Below, piece after piece: positions 10,474-22,160 of a DNA stretch of 64,000 bases. Source of the DNA: Peronospora farinosa. Taxonomy: Eukaryota; Oomycota; Peronosporomycetes; Peronosporales; Peronosporaceae. The stretch spans positions 1-64,000 of the forward strand of contig CANTFK010000072.1 in assembly GCA_947646735.1 (NCBI GenBank), written 5' to 3'. Within the stretch, counting starts at the first letter, position 1. The number at the start of each line of letters is the position of its first letter. The position numbers were made by a program, and so were the translations under genes. The notes beneath the pieces are model-generated. The model saw only the letters and a program-made list of their open reading frames with translations. It searched no databases and was not told the origin of the DNA.

Positions 10474-12231
10474 TTACCAATTGGGGTGAATTTTTCTCGC
10501 TTGTTGACGTGTTTCACACGTACGCACATTTTTTCTCACCCATTTATATAATTTGAGCCACCAATAACTTTGGCATACTGCCCCATCGGTCTTTTCTCGA
10601 CCCAAATGACCACCGATGGCGGTGTTATGTACCTCATAGAGGATACGATACTTCATGTCCTCATCATGAAGAACCACAATACGCGGAGGATCCGCCACAT
10701 CTGTACAGTAATACAAAAGCCCCTGATCGATGGAATATTGATGAAGGCTCGCACGTAATCGTGCCGACAATCTAATGTCCGAGTCTTTACAATCATCACT
10801 GACAAGAGCTTGTAGCAGTGCTACACAATGATCGTCTTTAGCATATGCCGTACGAAAGAAATCGGTGATCGAAGACGACAACGTCGTAGTACGATCAAGC
10901 TCATAGTCAGGTCTGCGTGACAACAACTCAGCCAAAGCGTATTGTTTGCCAGGCTTATATTTCACCTCGAAGTTATATTTAGAAAAGAATGACAGCCATC
11001 TGGTCATTCTCTGCGAGAGATGAGGCGTATGATTCGCAGTGAGTAAAGACGCATGATCGGTATAGATCACAAAAGGCTTTGAGCCCAGCAGATGAACTCT
11101 GAATTTGACTAGAGCATACTTCATCGCAAGTATCTCTTTGTCATGAACTGGATAGTTCTTTTCCGCAGCTTTCAGCTGGCGAGATTCAAAGGCGATCACA
11201 CGCTCACGGCCTTCATCATCTGTTTGTGCGTCACAGACGACGCTAAACGGTCGGTCAGGGTCTGGCAAAGCCAAAATAGGAGCATGAAGAAGGCTAGCCT
11301 TCACCGCTTGAAAAAAATCTTCATGTTCGGCATGCCAAGACAATTCCACATCCTTTTTAAGGAGATTGGATAACGGCCGAGCCATATCAGCGTAATTCTC
11401 GCTGTACTTGTGTAAGTAATTGGCAAGGCCAAGCCATTTACGCAAGTCCTTCTGAGACTGTGGAACAGGCCAATCGACTATGGCTTTGACCTTGGCGGGA
11501 TCAGCTCTTAGGCCCCGTTTTCCAATGAAGCACCCTAGAAAGGGAATTTCTTTGGCCCCACAGATGCACTTAGATGCATTAGCATACAATTTATTAGTGC
11601 GCATGCACTCGAGCACAGCTCGTAAATGAACAATATGGTTCTCGGTATCTGACCGCCCATGTTCAGCTCGACTATGGACAAAAATGTCATCAAGGTACGT
11701 CTGTGCATAATTTCGATGAGGCCGAAACAATTGCGTCACCAAACGGTCAAACGTAGCCGGAGCATTAGATAGTCCCTTGGGCATCACTAACCACTCCCAG
11801 AGCATACCGCTCGGAGTACTAACAGCAGTAAGCGGAATATCGCTAGCTCGCATGAGCAATTGGTAATAACCATCGACTAACTCGAGCGCACTGCACATGG
11901 TACAACCGACCATATTGTTCTGAAGAACATACTTCCTAATTATTGGCGTCTGCGCAGGAATAGTGGCTGCATTGAGCTTGTTATAAGCATGAACGATACG
12001 CCACTTACCAATTCGGTTTCTTAACACAGAAAGTGGGTGTAGAATGCATTTGCTCTCACGCACCATACCCGCTGCGTGCTTTGCACGAAAGAACTCGTCA
12101 ATGACTTCACACTGTTTTTTGGGTAAAGGCCACTGCCGTGTTACGCAGTATTTGCTTCCAGAAACCAAGTCAATCTCATGACGTACACCCCTATCAGGAG
12201 GTAGAACCGACGGTGGATCATAGCACACCAC
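10474..12231 (-). pseudogene. Ty3/gypsy pol: reverse transcriptase, RNase H, integrase zinc region
   Basis: This 585-codon open frame gives, in order: the RT with fingers/palm (KWRIVHAYNKLN; LELVDGYYQLLM) and the active-site YLDD motif (near 11,700); an RNase H domain (FSVVCDAQTDDEGRERVIAF ... IYTDHASL); and an integrase N-terminal zinc region (HLGREKTDGAV ... TCETRQQ). The RNase H appears to lack about ten residues after FSVVCDA, and the final CxxC of the zinc region reads CETR. The frame ends there in a stop, separating it from the integrase core at 10,431. It is a long but defective pol. Confidence 0.92.
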
Positions 12232-12645
12232 GTCCTGAAATCCCTTAACTAAAGGGTAGTAGGGATCTGAAGGATTCTATAAAAATAGATGATCCACTAC
12301 GTGCACTTAGTGCCGCTATTGTATTTTCAAGAACTGTTATCGATAACCGAGGATGAGTTCAACTCGAGGTTAGGTCAATTGACCACCATATCGAATAGAT
12401 CGTCAGCCTTCAAAGCGTGATGAAATTCATCCACAGACATCTCGTCTAGCTCTTAGAAAGCATTTAATGTTGGGAGGGACTCAAGCCGTTGACCAGGGTG
12501 TACATCTGGTCACTGACATCACTACGTGATAAAATAGACGCTTTGTGTCTGGCAGCCGCCATCTGGCGACGCTGCCGTCTCATTTACGAGACCGTACCTT
12601 TCAAAGTACTTAAATACCATCACCCCCAAGGTCAATAGATGTCTT

Positions 12646-13079
12646 GACCTTGACCTGCTCTATACGAGAGCTGATGTCATTACCAACATCCAGTGAGTCA
12701 TCGTCACATGTGACCACTAACAAGGTTTTCGACCTTAGCTTGCTCTATCCGAGAGCCGATGTCATATACAGACATCCAGTGAGTCACTATCTCAGGTGAC
12801 AGCACTAACAAGGTCATCGACCTTCACTTGCTCTATACGAGAGCCGATGTCATTACCGACATCCAGTGAACCGCTATTACAGCCGATATCACTAACAAGG
12901 TCATCGACCTTCACTTGCTCTATACGAGAGCCGATGTCATTACAGACATCTAGTGAATCGCATTTACAGCTACTATCACTAACAAAATCATCGACCTTAA
13001 CTTGCTCTATACGAGAGCCGATTTCATTACCGACATCCAGTGTCTCAATATTACTATGAGTATCACTCAACGGAGTACG
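12646..13079 (-). repeat. 87-bp tandem repeat inside the gypsy element (29-aa repeat)
   Basis: Five copies begin at GACCTT at 12646, 12731, 12819, 12906 and 12993 (spacings 85, 88, 87, 87). On the minus strand the three right-hand copies are in one frame and encode a 29-residue unit containing GSRIEQVKVDDLVS. The left copies are out of frame. The array lies between the protease and RT regions, a linker position in Ty3/gypsy polyproteins. Confidence 0.85.
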
Positions 13080-13119
13080 TGCCGCCCCACTAGGTGTCAC
13101 TGAGCTCTGCTCGACACTA

Positions 13120-13610
13120 TTATTCTTGACATATGGAGTTTATCAACTCAGACACTCCAATGTCCAGCACACTAACTGACTCAGTAAATTTCTCGCGCCA
13201 ATAGCACTTCTGTTTCCTAGCGAAGGTGGGTTCATGACTCTCCAAAGCTTCGCTAGGAACATTGCGCGTTGCGCCTATTGTTTTAGATCTCCAATCGATC
13301 CATGGCTCATGGCGTTCCAGCCAGGCCATACAGAGAATGAGATCATATCTCAAGTCCAAATCTAGTACAAAACAGTGTATAACGCTATTGAAGTCTAAAA
13401 CTTCACACCTTAGTTCAATGAAGCTTATGGAACGCTGACACGTACACTGTCGCGAGACGAGCGGTTATGCTCTCAACCCCTTGCGCTTCTAGCGCCTCAG
13501 CATACAGCTGAATTTTTTCAAGTGAACGACGTCGGACATAATTACTCGACGCCCCTGAGTCAATGAAAACTGACCATGGCTTCTCAAGCCTTTAATGGTT
13601 TCCGACACAA
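13120..13610 (-). pseudogene. Ty3/gypsy aspartic protease region, relic
   Basis: Minus-strand codons near 13,561-13,553 give FIDSGASSNYV, the DSG active site of a retropepsin-like protease. A stop near 13,425 breaks the frame. The continuation at 13,359-13,120 (DLILCMAWLERHEPWIDW) is the end of the protease fold, where the usual Gly of LGMxWL reads Cys. It fits between the gag relic to the right and pol to the left. Confidence 0.75.
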
Positions 13611-13899
13611 CCAACAAGCATGGCTTAATTTCATGGAAGCTTTCACGGAGCCATCTGGGGCTATGACCTGTTTACATTCACCTCCTAGAGGTTCAACAGA
13701 GCTTAGTTCTTTCCCGTAGGTCGCCCCGATCCTACTGGGAGCTGACGCTTTCCCCTGCCGTGCTCGCCTTTTGGCTAGGAGCAGCGTTACGGCTCTGCCT
13801 ATTCAGACGTTGCTTTCGCAACAGCTAGGGAGGAGATGCCTAGTGCTTCCGCACATGTAACATCTACGGATGTTACCTTGCTGCTCAGCAGCTTAAAGC

Positions 13900-14735
13900 T
13901 CAGCTTCTTCAGCGTGGCTGAGGTCCATGAGATCCGCACTGTTAGAGGTATTTGATTGATACCATGGCAGACCATAGAGAGCAGATTCGAAATTAAATTC
14001 AGCGTTAACCGCTATTCTTACTGCCTCTTCGAAATTCGAAGGCTGGACACGAAACCTTCCGTCCTGTCGACCCCAGTGCGAAGTCCTTCCATAAAAATGG
14101 TTACTCGGACTTCCTCTGCCAGAGGGTCCTGCTGCATAGCTGCAATGAGAGTTCTCTACTCTTGGACATAGTCCGACAATTCTTTATCACCCTTTCGGGT
14201 ACCTAAGAAGCGTGAGCGCGCACGGTAAGCCTAATTAGGCGGTGCAAACACACAGGTTAATTGCCTTTTAAGCATTTACCATGTGGGGAATGCGGCAATT
14301 ACAGAGACATCGCTCGTGAGAGCCCACTCTCTAGCTCTTCCGCCGAGCTTCGAAATGGCCAAGCCAACTCGTTGCTTATCTCGCACATGCATGGCGGCAT
14401 CCATTACCATTTCAGCTTCTCGGATCCAGAGGAGAATTTTTTTCAATCCTTCCCCTCACAGATTTCACGTTTAAAAAGTGTGGGCGGGCCTTTGGCTCTC
14501 CATCGGGCACAGGTACCGGGATATACTGTGTAAGCGCAGCTGACGCTGCCTGGTCATGGAACTGCCCTAGTAGCGTTGCTTCATAACGCATGAAAGCCTC
14601 AAGGTGAGCATTAAGGACCACCGAGCCTTGGGCCAAAAGAACCTCGATTTGATCGGGCCCAACGAACGCAGATAATTTATATAGTGTGAGTCGTTGCGCC
14701 TCAAAGAGGTGATTTTGACTCTCCATCCTCACAGA
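13900..14735 (-). pseudogene. Ty3/gypsy gag relic
   Basis: The minus-strand frame at 14,412-14,732 begins the gag (MRMESQNHLFEAQRL..., ending in NVKSVRGRIEKNSPLDPR). After a frame break, fragments resembling a retrotransposon gag continue to about 13,900. It starts about 50 bp inside the LTR/primer-binding region, as expected for gag. Several stops and frame changes make it non-functional. Confidence 0.65.
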
Positions 14736-14776
14736 GGGCCAGTCTTAGAGACTCAGGGGTAAGATTGATTACACGT

Positions 14777-14783
14777 GCTACCA
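14777..14783 (-). other. Candidate primer-binding site
   Basis: Read on the minus strand, TGGTAGC follows the LTR end (CTACA) after a two-base gap. A TGG start next to the 5' LTR is usual for tRNA-primed LTR elements. Only about seven bases fit, so the tRNA cannot be named. Confidence 0.4.
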
Positions 14784-14785
14784 AG

Positions 14786-15662
14786 TGTAGCGGAGCTACA
14801 CAGCACTTTATTCAGAGGAAGACTTTTAGGCTAAAAGCCTCTTAGTTCTAGAGAACTAAATAGAGTTGAAACCTTAAAGCCACTTAGTTCTAAGAAACTG
14901 ATTAACGACCCTGTTCTAAGGATTTAGGAGGGACTTTTAGTCTACAAGCGATAAGCTTAAGGTTCAAAGAACCAAAGCACAGAGTGCAAGGAACAAGCTA
15001 GAAGCTTAAAGGTTAAAAGAACCATTGCACGAAGTGCACAAGAGAACAAGTCAGAGAGACTTGCGATCTTAAATTCAAAATGAGAACTGATTTTATTTAT
15101 GCTTTAAGATTTTATAATTAGTCCTACTCTAAGTACCCTACACTAGATTAATTACTTTAATAGTAATTATAATATGCAGACTTTGCTATTGGACGACGTA
15201 TCGTCTAAACATCTGTGTATGATGTACTTAGTACAGCGTTATCGATTACGAATCCTAATCGATAAGATACGGTATTACCGAATACCGTATCTTAACGCTT
15301 ATACTTAATACCTCTCTAAAGAGAAGTATCAATTATACATTATATGCAATGTATAGGGGAGTTCAACCGTAAACTTTCGGAATGATGTTCCAACCGTGTA
15401 ACCCTGCGCGGTTGTTCAGCACTCGACAATGACGAACAAGGTCCGCATTCCTTTAAGTCAGTACCAAAAGGAAAACCTTAAAGCACCTCGACGAGGTGAT
15501 TTAGGAGCACCTGCCCATGAAGATCGACGATGCAAATGTGGGAGAAGAATACAATGACGAACTTCCTCCCATTCTAGCGGCCGACGCACAGTACTGATCC
15601 AGTCGCTCAAAACCTTCTGGATGCAACAGGCAAATACAGATCTACTTCATAACGGCACTACA
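14786..15662 (-). mobile_element. 5' LTR of the degenerate Ty3/gypsy element
   Basis: The block is bounded by the short inverted ends TGTAG (14786-14790) and CTACA (15658-15662). It lies immediately upstream (minus strand) of the candidate primer-binding site and gag, and is 877 bp long, AT-rich and non-coding. It contains many small palindromes and a partial internal duplication (14,953-14,997 with 15,002-15,050). I see no matching 3' LTR to the left, so the element is truncated or rearranged at its 3' end. Confidence 0.65.
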
Positions 15663-15671
15663 GTGAATGAG

Positions 15672-15759
15672 GGACACGCTTCGGGTGATCCGAACACGCT
15701 TCGGGTGATCCGAACACGCTCCGGGTGATCCGAACACGCTCCGGGTGATCCGAACACGC
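15672..15759. repeat. 20-bp tandem repeat, four copies
   Basis: Four consecutive units of the type GAACACGCTTCGGGTGATCC (CTTC or CTCC variants) lie just outside the LTR end at 15,662. The first unit is GGACACG-headed. The inner 13-mer GCTTCGGGTGATC also occurs once in the foldback at 2349-2361. Confidence 0.9.
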
Positions 15760-15764
15760 CAGAT

Positions 15765-16978
15765 GGCGCAGATGAGAATTCAGAGCTATGTTACACAAGT
15801 GTAAGTAGCACGTATTGCACCGTGAGCCAGAAGCAGTCTTACACAATATTAAAAACCATACCGTCCACAATATCGCAGAAAACGCGATTAAGTATACAAC
15901 ATAAACAATGTGATATCAAAGCGATAGCAATTGTGGCGCAAAAAGTGTACATAGTGACGCTTGCCATTCTACTGAATACTCCCATTGATTTTGCACTATA
16001 AAGCAACGAGAGTAATCTTGAACTTCGTAATGCCATTGCAGACGCACTTTGCCTATAGCAATCAAAATTTGAATTCCTTCAGTAAGAGATAAATTGCTGT
16101 AATGGGCCACATTGCATATATAGCATTAACAATTACATCTGTAGGCAGATGCTGTGCTCGAATAGCGGGTAACAAGATGGCAATTTATTATTGGATTATT
16201 ATTGGGGCCTAAAGTCCCTAATCTTATTCTTACGGCATTTCAATGCGTGATTATCCAAAAAGTTGCAATCCGCTCATGTAGTACTACGATGTACATATTA
16301 CATAGCTCTGCAGTATCTGTATTTTGTGCTACAGTTCAACGATTTCTTCAATACTAGTCGATTGTAAAGTAGCTACTGATTAAACCCGATATCCTGTAAC
16401 TTCGCACAGTATCATTACATTGAGTAATGTTTAAGAACGTCGTCCAGTGGTTCTTAAAAAATCAAATGCTGCGTAAATTTACCGAATAGCCAGTTATTCA
16501 AGAAAATCTTAATCCATCCAACGACTTTTTAATTGCCATCATTTGGTTTAAAGCACATTATACTTTATGGTGATTTGTCTGCTACTGAGTTACGTAAAAC
16601 TTTGTCAAATGCAGGAGTAGAATGCCTATTTGAAAAACGAATTATATTTTAAGTTGCATTGCCATCTAGTGAAAGCATGACGATAAAAATCGGTCTCCTA
16701 AGCATTCATACCAATTATTTCACCAGATTTGGGATAGATAGACAGCATGAAGCGCTTGAATTTAAGAACTGCAACAACAGTATTAGTTAATCTACAACAG
16801 ACGACATCTTTTATATTGGGTTATCAGTGGTGTATCAATTTCTACGTTAGTGGACTTTATGATGATAAATTGCAAATGAATTACGTCTAATGTGTCTGAA
16901 GACGCTGTCTACTTTGACAGAGCTCAACAAAACCGCACATGATCAGCTTCAAACTACAATTGGGTAATTTAATATAGC
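15765..16978. other. AT-rich stretch without a recognisable gene
   Basis: Short minus-strand frames (15,839-16,110) carry no family motif and no clear splice structure. The rest up to the stop codon of the M96-like gene at 16,979 looks like AT-rich intergenic sequence. Confidence 0.5.
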
Positions 16979-18265
16979 TCACATAGTAGGTGGAACGATC
17001 TCTATACCTGCCAACGTATCCTCGAGTAAAAGTTTGTCTACTTCACTTGTGATTTCAACCAAGTCATCGTTTACAGAGCGCTGTAGTATCTCATGGAACT
17101 CATTGCTTCGTTCATCGCTCGAGTTTGAAATGATAAGCTTCATCGGGGCTTGACGAACGCATACCATCACCTCGGTCATTTCTTCGTCTAAAGACGGTTG
17201 AAAGCAGACCCATCCTGTCTCGTCGGAATGCATTCCTCGAAAGATTCCCTCTCCTTCCGAATGATTTTTCCAGACATGCACCGTACGATTATCCTCCACA
17301 AAACGGCAACCAACATGTCGCTGCAGAACTGAGACTGTCGCGCCACACGTTAGGGTCTGAACCAAACGAAACCTGACAACAATCGTATCGTTTGGATCGG
17401 CAACTTCGCTAAACTCCATCCTGTCTTGTTGTCGATGATGAAACTTTGCCAACTTCCAATAAGTCCGTTCCGTGTGACTGTATCTAAATGGTAGTGTAAA
17501 TTTGTCTCGACGCTCGAAGTACTCGATTTCCCCGTCCGTTTCACGTTTTTTGACCGAAGTATGCAGGCCTTCTGGTATCGAGTTGAAGTCGAATATCTCA
17601 TCTACAATGGCGTAGCTTTCATGTGCCCTTCTCAGGTGACCACGAAACATGGTATAGTCAAATGGTGGATCTTTACGATGATCTGGTTGCGTCGGAGTCA
17701 TTGTTGCAGGAGTCTCCGTCTTCTTGTCCCTTGCTAATTGCCCGCACACTTCCTCGATACAGAATGCTTTCGCCTCTACAGCAGCTAAAAGTTGCAGTTG
17801 TTCGGCCTCGGATCGTAGCAGCTTTTCACGTTCGTCGATTGCAAAGTCTCTCCAAACCGAATGAAAAACAATCAGATTGTCGGAAAGACTTGTAGGTTTG
17901 CCTTGTTTTAGCTCTTCCAGCTGCCGTGACAACTCGTCGACTGTTCTTCGCAGTCCATTGCGCTCGTCTTTGACTTTGAGATGATAAATCCGTTTCCGAA
18001 TGGCCTCTTTCTCGCGTCGACTTTGGAGTTTCGGTCCCAACACTTCACGTTTAATAATGGGATGGGTCTTAGTTGGAATTGTGTCAGTGTCGAGGTCAGT
18101 AAGGAAGCAGGCTGAAACGACCGAGGCAGCGAGAGTGTCCGCCATGACAAGAGAATCACGTCCACCATCGCCAGTCGCACTCGGTGGCATTTGATACATC
18201 GGGTTAGGGCCGTTCGTACTAGTGATGTCCTTCTTCTTGACGACGATCGATATGTCTGTTGTCAT
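16979..18265 (-). CDS. bZIP-like / M96 mating-specific family protein
   Basis: An intronless 428-aa protein. The ATG at 18,265 (MTTDISIVVKKKD) is chosen because the longer frame begins only with a GTG. Residues about 75-125 form a basic stretch followed by a leucine-rich helix (SRREKEAIRKRIYHLKVKDE, then LRRTVDELSRQLEELKQ), like the bZIP-like N-terminal part of the large oomycete family annotated as M96 mating-specific proteins. The C-terminal two thirds is a folded-looking region without a motif I can name; in this family it is often described as START-like. A DNA-binding regulatory role is inference. No partner genes are next to it. Confidence 0.65.
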   Translation of the reverse strand: MTTDISIVVKKKDITSTNGPNPMYQMPPSATGDGGRDSLVMADTLAASVVSACFLTDLDTDTIPTKTHPIIKREVLGPKLQSRREKEAIRKRIYHLKVKDERNGLRRTVDELSRQLEELKQGKPTSLSDNLIVFHSVWRDFAIDEREKLLRSEAEQLQLLAAVEAKAFCIEEVCGQLARDKKTETPATMTPTQPDHRKDPPFDYTMFRGHLRRAHESYAIVDEIFDFNSIPEGLHTSVKKRETDGEIEYFERRDKFTLPFRYSHTERTYWKLAKFHHRQQDRMEFSEVADPNDTIVVRFRLVQTLTCGATVSVLQRHVGCRFVEDNRTVHVWKNHSEGEGIFRGMHSDETGWVCFQPSLDEEMTEVMVCVRQAPMKLIISNSSDERSNEFHEILQRSVNDDLVEITSEVDKLLLEDTLAGIEIVPPTM

Positions 18266-18279
18266 CTGGTGTGGCACCT

Positions 18280-19840
18280 AAGAATGTCGACACGTTGTTT
18301 CTGGAACCTTGTGCCAATCGATTAGGAACGACGGCACCACCAAATCTTACGACGGATTTAAAAATGGAGAGTCAGAACTAGATCAAGTACAAACCTAATA
18401 CACTTTATGCCTGTGCTAAGAGGCTTCTGTTCTTTCAAGCTCTAGTATCTGTACAACGGCTGCAATTTACTTGTGATTACACTTCGATTGTGAGAGACGT
18501 GCAAGATTAAACACTCAAAGCAAATTTGCATCACATTTTCCAATTGACCCGCACAATATCATGTTTTTCCTTTTAAAGCAGATTGCCAAACTATCTCGTT
18601 CTATTTTTATTGCTACAGTATCGATGTCTCGGGAAAGGTATATGTCGTATGTAAGATGCTGGACGTAGATCACCTCTATTTATTGTTTGGCAAACACTTT
18701 CATTTAATCTTTTGCGCTATTCATCTGTAATTTGAAGTAAACAATTGGAAAACTCATGAATAACCCTATCGAATGTATTCGCTGTAATTTATAATATTTG
18801 AGAAGTTCTCTGGTCGAATAGTGTGGCTTACTGCTCAAAAGAGTACCTGCTGAGCTTTAAGTCTACGTCAACGACTTTTCTGTAACAAAAAATCCATACA
18901 TTATCAAACAATCAAACGACGCAAAACAACTCAAGTTGGAACAGACTTTCAAGCGGAACTTGATTTTTTCAAAGTGCGATCTCTGAGGAGTTAAAAACTA
19001 GCGGATATGAGAAAGGTGACATCGTGAAGAGGTCTTTTTGCATGTTGAACTGTACATTTCACGTCGAGAAGCATGTATCTTCCTTGACGTTATCGAAAGA
19101 GTGCATCATGTAATGACGACTCGGTGGATTTGAAAATTTGGAATGAGATAAAACAGACCAGATTTCTTTATAAAACGGACGGTACGATTACACTGTATAG
19201 TTTAACCTTAGATAGAATCAAAAACGTTTGACCCATTTGTGTTTTTTAAAGTTGGAATGTGTTTTTTTCAAATTCACCTTGTCATGATTGTCAATAATAA
19301 CGAACAATGAGCTTCCTGAAGCTCGAGGAGAAAATGATCGCCATGCTACCTTCTTTATATGCGAACAGTAGGAGGAAAACCCAGTCAAGATGTGGACACT
19401 TTGAAACACAGTGTTTTAGTACTGTCGTGGCTCAAAAAGCGCAAAAAACAATAAAACCCAACATCGTGGGTAATTTGAAGTGCTATTTCGGCGCGCAGCA
19501 GCGTAAGACAGCGAGCTGCGAGTGATGTAGAAAAGAAACTGGTTGTGAAGAATAGATGGAGCTGCAATGCAAACACGGTAGCTGAAACAGAAAACTCGAG
19601 AAAAAAGAGAAAGCCCAAATATCAAAGCGAGGACCATGACGATCGCGAGTGGTTTTGGTAAGGTGTGGGTAATTCCCACGACAATAGAAACTGTGTGTAT
19701 ACACAGTAGAGGTGTAACGAACAATTGTCATGATGGTTTTTTCCGTCTGTTAATACGTAAATGTGGGTTTTATAATTTTTTCTAGGTTTAATTCTCATGG
19801 ACAAGGACTTTGTATTTTTTAGATAAACAAGATGTTGAAG
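18280..19840. other. AT-rich intergenic stretch
   Basis: Several overlapping frames on both strands at 19,218-19,804 have skewed, low-complexity composition and no family motif. I see no convincing gene. Confidence 0.5.
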
Positions 19841-19843
19841 GCT

Positions 19844-20104
19844 TCAGTCAAGTATGATCGAATGCCAATCATCTCGCAAATCGAAACGGGTGGAAAGAGA
19901 TTGTGTATCATCAAATTCATCAGGAGGTAGCTTATATCTGAAGCTGACAACAAGTTTGCTGAGTTTAAACAAATGAGTTGTTGAAGAGAATTCGGTTTTT
20001 AAGAAACAAAACTTCGAATAGGTTTGTCGCATGGTTTCTAATGCATCTCGGCTGGCCATGTGCAGCTTTTTACATGTTAAAAACTGTCTCTGTGCGTCGC
20101 CCAT
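19844..20104 (-). CDS. Possible small hypothetical protein (86 aa)
   Basis: The frame starts with a true ATG (MGDAQRQFLTCKKLHMASRD) and ends at a stop at 19,844. Its composition is protein-like (mixed helix, charged C-terminus RFDLRDDWHSIILD), but I recognise no family and no splice partner. It could be a chance frame or one exon of a longer gene. Confidence 0.25.
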   Translation of the reverse strand: MGDAQRQFLTCKKLHMASRDALETMRQTYSKFCFLKTEFSSTTHLFKLSKLVVSFRYKLPPDEFDDTQSLSTRFDLRDDWHSIILD

Positions 20105-20315
20105 GATTCAGTCTGAAGATGGTGGAGAGGCAGAAGATGCTTGGTGGTTCGTATAGGGCAAGCTGTCCCGCTTACATTAATATTTAGAATGTCAACGTAT
20201 CAATTGTTGATTTGATACGAAACGTTAAAGAAAAATCAATAAGCAGAAAAACAAGGTTGCTCACTCATAGTACTTGTAACGTTGTCGGCGATCGGAAAAA
20301 CTTCGCACTGTAAAG

Positions 20316-20537
20316 TCAAAAAGTCAAGTAGCTTGGTAACCGACCCCGTGCCCTGGCCGCTTTCTGGGCAGCGTAAGCAACAGCAGTATTCGCTAAAATA
20401 TGAAATACAGCAGGTGTAACATGTTGTATGACGGGTTTATGCGAGGGGGTTGACGAAGCCACTGTGACTCTAAATTTTGGCCAGAAGAAGTCGCAGGGCG
20501 ACCGCCATTTCAATTGACTGCGCTTCGTTGGCACCAT
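20316..20537 (-). CDS. Possible small hypothetical protein (73 aa)
   Basis: A short ATG-started frame with a basic N-terminus and one mildly hydrophobic helix (VFHILANTAVAYAAQKAARA), compatible with a small membrane-associated or mitochondrial protein. It is divergent from the CCT-domain gene, with 290 bp between the starts, a typical oomycete spacing. No family is recognised. Confidence 0.35.
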   Translation of the reverse strand: MVPTKRSQLKWRSPCDFFWPKFRVTVASSTPSHKPVIQHVTPAVFHILANTAVAYAAQKAARARGRLPSYLTF

Positions 20538-20826
20538 CTTTCAAGGTAAAACACAGCCAATTGGCCACTTGTTAATGCAACACTTTGTTAATTGTATTGT
20601 TATCTGGCGTATGTTAAAAATGGTGTTGACGCATCGTTTTTGTGTTTTCAGAAGAATTTTTTTGGCAAACCCTCCCCTGTCGCTTTAAGACACTGCAAAT
20701 AGATACAAATTAAATCGAAACGGCTGAACATCAAACCAATTTTCATGTGGGTATTTTGCTTACGCTATCAGCAATCACTATCGTTTTGGTCACTTTCTGT
20801 TTTTTTGTTGCTTAACTTGCAGACAA

Positions 20827-22160
20827 ATGAGTTTTTCGAAACCCAATTTACCACCAGCATTGCCAGTGGCAATAAAACGAGAAAAAGATGAAACGTTTTC
20901 TCTATCTGGTTCCGTATCTATTCCTGGTAGCAATGGCAGCAGCATTTTACGTAAAGACTCTATTGGCTGGGGTGCCGAAGATTTTTTGGGAATGATTTCA
21001 CACACCCCACCAGCTTTTTCGCCTGGTAGTTTGACTATGCCCATGACCAAAAGAGGGCGTAGTGGCAGCATATCGAGTCGTCTGTTAAGTGCCTCGGATC
21101 TAGAAGAACGTGGCTACATTGACAGATACCAAAAGGGTGTACTTAAGGTGAATTTTGTTGACTTTACCAATATTTTTGGTGTCTTTTTGCAATGCAGTGT
21201 CTAAACACCTCTTTTTTGGTTATACTTCTGGTAGGACCTTATTATCAGCGGAGACGAAGCACTCCAAAAAGCATTGGAAAAATTTGATGCCGGTGATCCA
21301 ACTACACTTGAAGCCATGTTGGACAGTGGCGCACTGAATCGAAAATCATCGTCAATTGATCTTTTGGATGATCTGGATCTTGGTTTTCTCAATGTTGGCT
21401 CCTTGGGTGATACCCCTAAAGATGAGGTTAGCCGTTTTCTTTTGTTGTTTGTTTTGTTTGTATGAAAATCTCTAATTTGTTTTATATCGTTATGGATACA
21501 ACTTTTTTGGTTATTTAGTTTCAATCAGGAGCAAGAAACCAATCACTGGATGAATGGGATGAACTTGGTTTCGACTCGTCTTTTGCAGATGTTTCTGCTC
21601 GTGATATTTTAGACGGAGAGTTCTATAGCTCTTCGCTTGGCGCTTCTTTGCCCAATTCATTGCCATCCATGGGTCTTGGGATTACTCCACCTGCAGGTTT
21701 CAGTTTTGCAGAGGACTTTTTGGAAAACAAAGTTAAAACTGAGCCGGGACGCACAACAGATGGCAAAAATAATGGATCTAGTGGTAAAGCCAGCACGGGT
21801 ACCACCACAGCAAATACTTCGTCTGCAGCTTCGATCGCCGCAGTCGCATCAAGTCTATCAACATCTCGTCCCATTGGAATTCCAGGAGCTGCTAGTGCTG
21901 GCATTGCACGAACATTCGGTGGTATGGACGGGACTAAAGGAAAAGATGGTCAGAAGCAGAATTTTGTGGGTGTTTATTCGCCCGACTCGAGACAAAAACG
22001 GATTGAAAAGTTTCTTGACAAGAGACAGAAACGTGTATGGCGGAAAGAGGTCAAGTATGATGTGCGCAAAAATTTTGCCGATTCACGACTGCGAGTAAAG
22101 GGCCGTTTTGTGAAAAAAGAGGACGAGCAATTGCTGCGTGAGTTGCTGAGCTTTACGTAA
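20827..22160 (+). CDS. CCT-domain protein (three exons)
   Basis: Exons 20827-21147, 21235-21426 and 21519-22160 join in phase with introns of 87 and 92 bp (GTGAAT...GGTAG and GTTAGC...TTTAG) to give about 384 aa. Residues about 320-365 form a CCT motif (YSPDSRQKRIEKFLDKRQKR, then RKEVKYDVRKNFADSRLRVK), known from plant CONSTANS/TOC1-type proteins, where it binds DNA or HAP/NF-Y factors. The middle is acidic and Ser-rich (SIDLLDDLDLGFLNVGSLGD), resembling an activation region. A nuclear regulatory role is therefore likely. A CAG acceptor-like site five bases before the ATG suggests an additional 5'UTR intron. Confidence 0.88.

Noticed and set aside
15839..16110. Overlapping minus-strand frames as a secreted effector
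   Set aside because: No signal peptide, RXLR or LFLAK motif in the right place, and the composition is that of AT-rich non-coding DNA.
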